This document shows positions 15,272 to 19,935 of a DNA stretch of 19,935 bases, piece by piece. Below the pieces are notes generated by a model that did not search any database, was not told the origin of the DNA, and saw only the letters and a list, made by a program, of their open reading frames with translations. Made by a program: the position numbers and the translations under genes. Each line of letters starts with the position of its first letter. Positions within the stretch are counted from its first letter, which is position 1. The DNA is from Verrucomicrobiaceae bacterium (GTDB taxonomy: Bacteria > Verrucomicrobiota > Verrucomicrobiia > Verrucomicrobiales > Verrucomicrobiaceae): the NCBI GenBank assembly GCA_021151605.1, contig JAGKWZ010000107.1, positions 1 through 19,935 of the forward strand, given 5' to 3'.

Positions 15272-17011
15272 ATGACCACCGACGCCCTCCTCCACTGGCT
15301 CCTGCGCACCTCCATCGAGGCCAGCGTCCTCATCCTCGCCGTGCTCGGCCTGCGTTTGATGCTCGGCACGCGCTTGAGTCCCGCGTGGCGCATCGGTTTG
15401 TGGATGCTCGTCGGCATGAAGCTGATGCTGCCCGCTTTCATTCCGGCTGGGTTTGGACTTGGGTCATGGATTCGCCAAGAGTCTGCTGAAGTCAGGGCCG
15501 TCATCCAGGCATCTTCACCGCCCGAGCAGACTTCCATTCTCGCCTTGAGCACCGTTTCGCTACCGGATGCTCCTGTCGAGCGTTCGTGGTCTTTCTCTTT
15601 GCAGATCCTGCTCGCCAGTGTCTGGCTGACAGGTTCCGCCGCAGTGCTTCTCAGCGCCTTTTTCCGCCAGCGCCGCTTTGATCGTTTTCTCCTCACGCGA
15701 CGCACGGCGAACGACCCGCATCTTCGATCCATCCTCCGTTCGCTCTCCGCCCTCGCCGGAGTCGCCACGCCCACGATCCGGCTCATGCCCGCAGGCACCA
15801 CGCCAGCCATCGTCGGCATCCGCCAGCCGCAGATCCTCCTGCCCGAAGACTGGCAGAGCCGTTTTGATCAGCGCAGCCTCCGCCACGTCCTGCTGCACGA
15901 GCTGCTGCACGTGAAGCAGAGCGACCTCCTCTGGAACTGGGCCGCCATCGCCGTGCAGGCACTGCATTGGTTCAATCCGCTCGTGTGGTTCGTCGTCAGC
16001 CGCTTCCAGTCTGACCGCGAACTGCGCTGCGATGCTGGCGCACTCGACCTCCTTTCTCCCACCGAGCGGCTCGACTACGGGCACACGCTCCTCCGCATTC
16101 AGGAAACCTTTTCCGCACCACCGGCCATGGCAGGGTTGGCTCCATGTGTGCGCAACCACCCCACCCTGCGCCAACGAATCACCATGATCACCACTCCAAC
16201 CACCCGCCAACCAATGCTACAACTGCTGCTCGTCCTCACGCTCAGTGTCCTCGTCAGTTATTCTTTCACCACCGCCCGAGCCGCCGAAAAAGAAGTCCCC
16301 GCCAAAGTCCGCGGAGGCGAAACCGTCAAAAAGCCCGCCACGTCCGACGACTCCGAGACGCCCGTCAAAAAGCCAGGCACCCGCGAAGGTGAAGGCGGCA
16401 TGAAGAAAACCGGCGATGGCGAACGCGAGGGTGGCAAACCCTCCGCCGAACGCGATGGCATGAAAAAACCAGGTGACCGCGATGGCGGAGTCAAAAAACC
16501 CGGCACTGGCGACGGCGAAGGCACGAAAAAGCCCGGAGCTCGCGATGGCGAAGGCGGCGTGAAAAAGCCCGGCACTGGCGACGGTGAAAAGCCACGCACC
16601 GGCATGAGAGATGGTGAGAAACCTCGCATCAGCGAGCGCGACGGAGCCACCAAGCCCCGCACTGGCGAACGTGACGGCATGAAGAAACCCGGTGGCGAGC
16701 GCGATGGCGAAGGCCGCCCTTCCGCCGAAAGCGGCAGCAAACCTCGCAAAGGCGAAGGCGACTCCGCCTCCATCAAGAGCAGCGAGGTCATCACCATGCA
16801 CGTCACCGCCAGCGGCGACACCGTCCTGATCAACGGCGACAAGCAGCCCACAAGCGGCCTCCGCGGTCACCTCAGCACCTTCCTCCCCGAGCACCCCGGT
16901 GCCAAAGTCATCGTCTCCGGCGATCCCGACACCCCGCTCAAATCCCTCCACGAAATCGTCGATGCCGTCCGCGACAACGGGAACAAGAATGTGGGCATCA
17001 AGGCGGAGTGA
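15272..17011 (+). CDS. BlaR1-like M56 membrane metallopeptidase with repeat linker and ExbD/TolR-like C-terminal domain
   Basis: 579 residues. Likely membrane segments at about 7-28, 33-55, 110-130 and 314-333. Between the last two lies the cytoplasmic zinc protease: H209-E-L-L-H213 (LLHELLHVKQSD), with a likely third ligand E250 (SDRELRCDAG). This is the M56/BlaR1 pattern, and the blaI gene in front supports a repressor-cleaving role. After the last membrane segment the protein departs from BlaR1. Residues about 337-503 are a charged low-complexity linker of KKPGTGDGE-type units. Residues 504-579 resemble the periplasmic domain of ExbD/TolR (VTASGDTVLINGD...VIVSGDPDTPLKSLHEIVDAVRDNG), without the ExbD membrane helix. 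The penicillin-binding sensor domain of BlaR1, with its STxK motif, is absent, so a beta-lactam signal is unlikely from this chain. The linker and tail should lie in the periplasm. Protease assignment is firm; the ExbD-like call is by eye. Confidence 0.88.
   Translation: MTTDALLHWLLRTSIEASVLILAVLGLRLMLGTRLSPAWRIGLWMLVGMKLMLPAFIPAGFGLGSWIRQESAEVRAVIQASSPPEQTSILALSTVSLPDAPVERSWSFSLQILLASVWLTGSAAVLLSAFFRQRRFDRFLLTRRTANDPHLRSILRSLSALAGVATPTIRLMPAGTTPAIVGIRQPQILLPEDWQSRFDQRSLRHVLLHELLHVKQSDLLWNWAAIAVQALHWFNPLVWFVVSRFQSDRELRCDAGALDLLSPTERLDYGHTLLRIQETFSAPPAMAGLAPCVRNHPTLRQRITMITTPTTRQPMLQLLLVLTLSVLVSYSFTTARAAEKEVPAKVRGGETVKKPATSDDSETPVKKPGTREGEGGMKKTGDGEREGGKPSAERDGMKKPGDRDGGVKKPGTGDGEGTKKPGARDGEGGVKKPGTGDGEKPRTGMRDGEKPRISERDGATKPRTGERDGMKKPGGERDGEGRPSAESGSKPRKGEGDSASIKSSEVITMHVTASGDTVLINGDKQPTSGLRGHLSTFLPEHPGAKVIVSGDPDTPLKSLHEIVDAVRDNGNKNVGIKAE
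16320..16780 (+). repeat. Coding low-complexity repeat (KKPGxxDGE units) in the M56 protein
   Basis: About thirteen imperfect units of 8-12 residues with consensus (K/V/M)KKPG(T/A/D)(G/R)DGEG, later KPRxGERDG. At the DNA level the units share aaaaagcccggc and gcgatggcgaaggc blocks. The repeat is strongly charged, with alternating Lys/Arg and Asp/Glu, and glycine- and proline-rich, so it should be extended and flexible. Unit number probably varies between strains by slippage. Confidence 0.85.
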
Positions 17012-17037
17012 AGTCCTTAAACTAATCACCACATTCT

Positions 17038-17457
17038 ATGCTCTCCAGTATCTGGCCTTCAAAGCTTAGAACGCCTTACTTCGAGTTGGGTTCCCCGTTT
17101 GAGGAAGGTGTCCAAGCTTTGAAGAAATTGGGAGAGATAGAGGATAAGATGGACGACACGTTAGGTAGAGGAGTGCGTGTTGATACCAAGCGCTATTCGG
17201 TTGCTATCTATGAGAAAAATGGCCGAATCCATTCCGTTTGGTATAGCGATCCGGCTGGTCGCAGAACTCAAAACGGAATCAGTCGAAAAATCGGTCTGTA
17301 TCTCAAGCGATACACAGTAAATGGCACTTGGGAAGTAACACACGACAACGGTTACTCCATCTGGTGGCTCAATGAAGTTGACGAGCGCCTTTTTGATTAT
17401 GGGCTGCATTGCGATGTGATCCTGATTGTTGACCGAAGAACTTTCGATTCGGATTGA
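17038..17457 (+). CDS. Hypothetical protein of AT-richer composition
   Basis: 139 residues that I do not recognise. By hand count the region 17041-17460 is about 46% GC, against about 60-67% in the genes around it, and codon use (AAA, GAT, TAT, ATT) is unlike theirs. It therefore looks like a recent arrival. The protein is soluble-looking: no signal peptide or membrane segment, an N-terminal helix-like part (EEGVQALKKLGEIEDKMDD) and a C-terminal beta-rich, aromatic part (YSVAIYEKNGRIHSVWYSD, WEVTHDNGYSIWWLNEVDE, DVILIVDR). Size and composition are similar to many small contact-dependent immunity or orphan proteins, but nothing in the sequence proves such a role and no toxin gene is adjacent. 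It starts 26 bp after blaR. Confidence 0.7.
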   Translation: MLSSIWPSKLRTPYFELGSPFEEGVQALKKLGEIEDKMDDTLGRGVRVDTKRYSVAIYEKNGRIHSVWYSDPAGRRTQNGISRKIGLYLKRYTVNGTWEVTHDNGYSIWWLNEVDERLFDYGLHCDVILIVDRRTFDSD

Positions 17458-17554
17458 TATTCAATCAAAGCTGGTAAGGCGCAAAGTATCTCCAAATCCT
17501 TCCTCTCAACCATTTGCGGCTCTGCGCTTTTGCATGGCCCAAAAGCACACTGCT

Positions 17555-19105
17555 ATGTCCCCTTCGTTTTCCGTCTTTCGTCATTCCTTCCTCATTCTGA
17601 TTTCGTCCTTCGTCATTCCGTCGCTCGCGGAGGCCGCGACACCCGCCGAAGTCACCGCCGCCACCATCAAAGCGGTTTCCTTCTACCACTCCCACGCGGC
17701 GGCCCACGGCGGTTACGTTTACCGCTACAGCGCCGACTTCACCCTGCGCGAGGCCGAAGGCATCCCCGGCCCCGACACCATCTGGATTCAGCCACCGGGC
17801 ACGCCCGCGGTCGGGATGGCGATGCTGGATGCCTACGAGGCCACGAAGGACGAAAAGTGCCTCGCCGCCGCTGTGGAGGCCGCGCGATGCGTTTCGCGCA
17901 CGCAGCTCGCTTCGGGCGGTTGGGACTACTCGGGCCATTTCGATGCCAAGGGCCGCGAATCGAAGAATTACTGCCGCAAGGCCGATGGCACGGCCATTCC
18001 ACGCACGCAGACCGCCACCCGCGAGGCGGGTTGGCACAACTGGCGTCGTCAGGACAAGAAAAACTACGCCACCTACGACGACGATGTCTCCCAGGCCGCC
18101 ACGCGCTTGCTCGTGCGGGTCGATCACGCGCTCGGCGGCAAGGACGCCGAGATCAAAGCCGCCGCCGACTTCGCGCTGCACACCCTCCTCATGACGCAGT
18201 ATCCGGCGGGCGGTTGGAGCGCGAATTTCGACGACGCGCCCACCTTTCCGCCGCCTGTCGAAAAGTATCCCATCAAGCCCGCTAGCTACCCCGCCGACTG
18301 GCCGCGCAAGTGGCCGAAGGACTTCACCGGCTGCTACGTGCTCAACGACAACACGCATGCCACCTTGATGAGCACGCTGCTCCTCGCCTGGCAGCTTCGC
18401 GGTGATCCAAAATACCTCGAAGCCGCCAAACGCGGCGGCGACTTCCTCCTGCTCGCGCAGATGCCCGATCCGCAGCCCGCCTGGGCGCAGCAATACAACG
18501 CCGAAATGCAGCCCGTGTGGAGCCGTCAATTCGAGCCCACCGCCATCAGCGGTCGCGAAAGCCAGGCCGCCATGTGGGCGCTGCTGAAGCTCGCCGCCGC
18601 CACTGGCGACAAAAAATACCTCGCGCCCGTCGCCAAAGCCATCACCTACCTCCGCACCGTGCTCCAGCCCGGCAACAAGCTCGCCCGCTTCTACGAACTC
18701 AACACCAACAAGCCCCTCTACTTCGAGCGCGGCCCCGGCGGCAAGGGCTTCGAGCTGACCTACTCCGACAAAAAAGCCTCCTCCAACTACGGCTGGGTCT
18801 GGGACAGCGAACTCGACGCCCTCCAAGCCGCTGGCAGCCAGATCGCCCGTGGCGAGCCCGTCACCTTCCCCCGCACTGAAAAAGAACGCTGGTCCTCCCC
18901 ACCCACGGATGCCGACATCGCCACCATTTTAAAAGAACAAGCCCCCAACGGCTCCTGGCCCATCACCGACGACGAACGCGGCATCATGCGCGACGCGAAC
19001 GGCAAAAAGCAAAAGCCCGCCGGTGGCGTGATCTACAGCCTCGACTTCGTGCAGAATGTGAAAGCGTTGAGCGCCTGGCTGAAAGCGAAAGGAGGCGCGA
19101 AATGA
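17555..19105 (+). CDS. Secreted pectate lyase-like protein (polysaccharide lyase family 10 type)
   Basis: 516 residues from the ATG at 17555, chosen because it gives a good signal peptide (hydrophobic core FLILISSFVIP, then SLAEAA). ATGs at 17534 and 17426 are also in frame; the latter would overlap the previous gene and add a poor N-terminus. Features match PL10 pectic acid lyases (alpha/alpha-barrel, beta-elimination of polygalacturonate with calcium): ASGGWDYSGHF, TYDDDV at 173-178, QYPAGGWSANFDD with W221, NDNTHATLM at 264-272, and PAWAQQYNAEMQPVWSRQFEPTAISGRES around 305-333. R324 or the following ISGRES arginine may be the catalytic base seen in this family, but I cannot assign it with certainty. 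The product should be periplasmic or exported. Its stop overlaps the next start as ATGA, so the two are probably translationally coupled. Confidence 0.82.
   Translation: MSPSFSVFRHSFLILISSFVIPSLAEAATPAEVTAATIKAVSFYHSHAAAHGGYVYRYSADFTLREAEGIPGPDTIWIQPPGTPAVGMAMLDAYEATKDEKCLAAAVEAARCVSRTQLASGGWDYSGHFDAKGRESKNYCRKADGTAIPRTQTATREAGWHNWRRQDKKNYATYDDDVSQAATRLLVRVDHALGGKDAEIKAAADFALHTLLMTQYPAGGWSANFDDAPTFPPPVEKYPIKPASYPADWPRKWPKDFTGCYVLNDNTHATLMSTLLLAWQLRGDPKYLEAAKRGGDFLLLAQMPDPQPAWAQQYNAEMQPVWSRQFEPTAISGRESQAAMWALLKLAAATGDKKYLAPVAKAITYLRTVLQPGNKLARFYELNTNKPLYFERGPGGKGFELTYSDKKASSNYGWVWDSELDALQAAGSQIARGEPVTFPRTEKERWSSPPTDADIATILKEQAPNGSWPITDDERGIMRDANGKKQKPAGGVIYSLDFVQNVKALSAWLKAKGGAK
17576..17619 (+). 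repeat. Simple repeat encoding the lyase signal peptide
   Basis: TTCGTCATTCC occurs at 17577-17587 and 17609-17619, with related TCCTCATTCTG and TTTCGTCCTTCG between. All of this falls in the hydrophobic core of the signal peptide, so the secretion signal is written in a low-complexity pyrimidine-rich repeat that looks independent of the mature protein. Confidence 0.65.
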
Positions 19106-19935
19106 TCCCTTCCCAATCCGAAAGACAAAAAGATGAGAGACAAAAAAAGGGTCTGATTTTTTTGTCTGTCATTTTTTTGTCTTCCCCTATCTGGGCCGCC
19201 GAGAAATACGACAACCCCACGCCTTGGTCCTACCAGCGTCTCCAGCGCCCGGCGATTCCCGTCACGAAAGACACCGCGTGGCCAAAAGACGACCTCGACC
19301 GCTTCATTTTGGCTCGTCTCGAAACAGAAAACCTCCGCCCCATCGGCGATGCGTCACGTGCGACGCTCATCCGACGCGCATCCTTCGATCTGCGGGGCCT
19401 TCCGCCCTCTCCAACCGAGGTCGAGGCCTTCTTGCGTGATCCTTCACCCGATGAAGCCGCCTTCGCGAAGGTCGTGGATGCCTTTCTCCAATCCGAACGC
19501 TTCGGCGAGCGCTGGGCGCGGCACTGGCTCGATGTCGTGCGTTATGCGGACAGCGTGGGCCGCGTGTGGAATGCGCCGTTTTTGTATGCCGCGCGGTATC
19601 GCGACTGGGTGATCGACTCCTTCAACGAAGACAAACCCTACAACCGCTTCGTCGCCGAGCAGATTGCGGGTGATTTGCTCCCAGCCACCACCGTGCTGCA
19701 GCGCCGCGATCAGATCGTCGGCACCGGCATGCTCGCGCTCGGCAGCATGAATGTGCAGGAGGGCGACTTCGAGCAGTACCTCCTCGATCAGGTCGATGAC
19801 CAGATCGACGTCGTTGGGCGGGCCTTCCTCGGCCTCACACTGGCCTGTGCCCGCTGTCACGATCACAAAACGGAGCCCGTCACGATGCGCGATTACTACG
19901 CGCTCGCTGGCATCTTTTACAGCAGTCGCACACTC
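19102..19935 (+). CDS. DUF1549 (PSCyt2-type) protein with cytochrome-like CxxCH motif, 3' end outside window
   Basis: 278 residues are visible and the frame is open at the right edge. The ATG at 19102 overlaps the lyase stop as ATGA. A signal peptide follows a charged n-region (core GLIFLSVIFLSSPIWAA). Then come family landmarks: DLDRFILARLE, FDLRGLPPSPTEVEAFL, RFGERWARHWLDVVRYADS, FNEDKPYNRF and EQIAGDLLP. Near the end is C-A-R-C-H-D-H-K, a CxxCH-type heme-binding signature characteristic of this group. These proteins are abundant in Planctomycetes and Verrucomicrobia, usually with DUF1553 in the same chain or next to it, and often near sulfatases or polysaccharide-degrading enzymes; their biochemical role is not established. 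I expect DUF1553 sequence beyond 19935. No N-terminal PSCyt1 domain is present: the DUF1549 part begins right after the signal peptide. Confidence 0.93.
   Translation, partial: MIPSQSERQKDERQKKGLIFLSVIFLSSPIWAAEKYDNPTPWSYQRLQRPAIPVTKDTAWPKDDLDRFILARLETENLRPIGDASRATLIRRASFDLRGLPPSPTEVEAFLRDPSPDEAAFAKVVDAFLQSERFGERWARHWLDVVRYADSVGRVWNAPFLYAARYRDWVIDSFNEDKPYNRFVAEQIAGDLLPATTVLQRRDQIVGTGMLALGSMNVQEGDFEQYLLDQVDDQIDVVGRAFLGLTLACARCHDHKTEPVTMRDYYALAGIFYSSRTL
19123..19182 (+). repeat. 26-bp near-perfect inverted repeat within the start of the DUF1549 gene
   Basis: The left arm 19123-19148 (AGACAAAAAGATGAGAGACA and more A) and the right arm 19157-19182 (TTTTTTTGTCTGTCATTTTT and on to GTCT) are complementary at 24 of 26 positions; one of the two exceptions is a G-T wobble in RNA. 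The loop is 8 bases (GGGTCTGA). The dyad begins 21 bases after the ATG and encodes the n- and h-regions of the signal peptide. It could act as an mRNA hairpin near the start codon. A+T content is far above the surroundings. Confidence 0.9.

Noticed and set aside
14793..17011. Beta-lactam resistance operon
   Set aside because: No beta-lactamase or PBP gene is nearby and the protease lacks the penicillin-binding sensor domain, so blaI/blaR homology does not imply resistance.
16217..17032. Minus-strand open frame of 271 codons opposite the M56 linker
   Set aside because: Its Ala/Phe/Gly repeats are the mirror of the KKPGxxDGE repeat, not an independent protein.
17426..17554. Upstream start at 17426 for the lyase
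   Set aside because: It would overlap the preceding gene by 32 bp and place the signal peptide about 50 residues inside the protein; the ATG at 17555 gives a normal signal peptide.
17465..18826. Minus-strand open frame of 453 codons opposite the pectate lyase
   Set aside because: Glycine/valine-rich shadow of the lyase codon pattern with no motif; the plus strand has a signal peptide and family motifs.

Overview
The window looks like chromosomal DNA of a Verrucomicrobiota bacterium, most likely a Prosthecobacter/Verrucomicrobium-type member of the Verrucomicrobiaceae. Support: very large secreted proteins built from choice-of-anchor D (ASH-like), delta-60, cadherin-like and Ig-like modules; a DUF1549 (PSCyt2-type) protein with a CARCHDHK cytochrome-like motif behind a PL10-type pectate lyase; high GC; and general lack of Shine-Dalgarno sequences. 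This assignment is inferred from gene content only.

Layout. 1-252: GC-rich tandem repeats, no gene. 253-9100: a giant secreted repeat protein, now split into two reading frames (253-3414 and 3455-9100). The break falls inside one choice-of-anchor D domain whose middle is missing, so this looks like one gene broken by an internal deletion, or an assembly collapse. 9182-11236: a secreted alpha/beta-hydrolase. 11237-11435: a leader with three consecutive hairpins. 11436-12047: Mn-type superoxide dismutase, closed by a clear intrinsic terminator at 12071-12103. 12127-13953 (minus): DNA primase dnaG. 14078-14725: plsY, divergent from dnaG. 14749-14788: two adjacent dyads in front of a blaI-like repressor (14793-15197), followed by a BlaR1-like M56 membrane metallopeptidase (15272-17011). 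17038-17457: an AT-richer orphan gene. 17555-19105: a secreted PL10-type pectate lyase, overlapping by ATGA the DUF1549 gene that runs off the right edge (19102-19935+).

How the parts work together. dnaG, plsY and sodA are housekeeping or stress genes. The blaI/blaR pair should be a proteolysis-controlled regulatory switch that represses its own promoter. Its sensor is unusual: the C-terminal penicillin-binding domain of classical BlaR1 is absent, and in its place there is a long Lys/Pro/Gly/Asp/Glu repeat linker and a domain resembling the periplasmic part of ExbD/TolR. This is the best candidate for an undescribed system in the window. The lyase and DUF1549 pair is the start of a secreted polysaccharide-degradation type operon common in Planctomycetes and Verrucomicrobia; DUF1553 and other partners would be expected beyond the edge.

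A secondary theme is that several gene starts between 15.2 and 19.2 kb sit in or next to simple repeats. The signal peptides of both the lyase and the DUF1549 protein are encoded by such repeats, the latter inside a 26-bp near-perfect inverted repeat.
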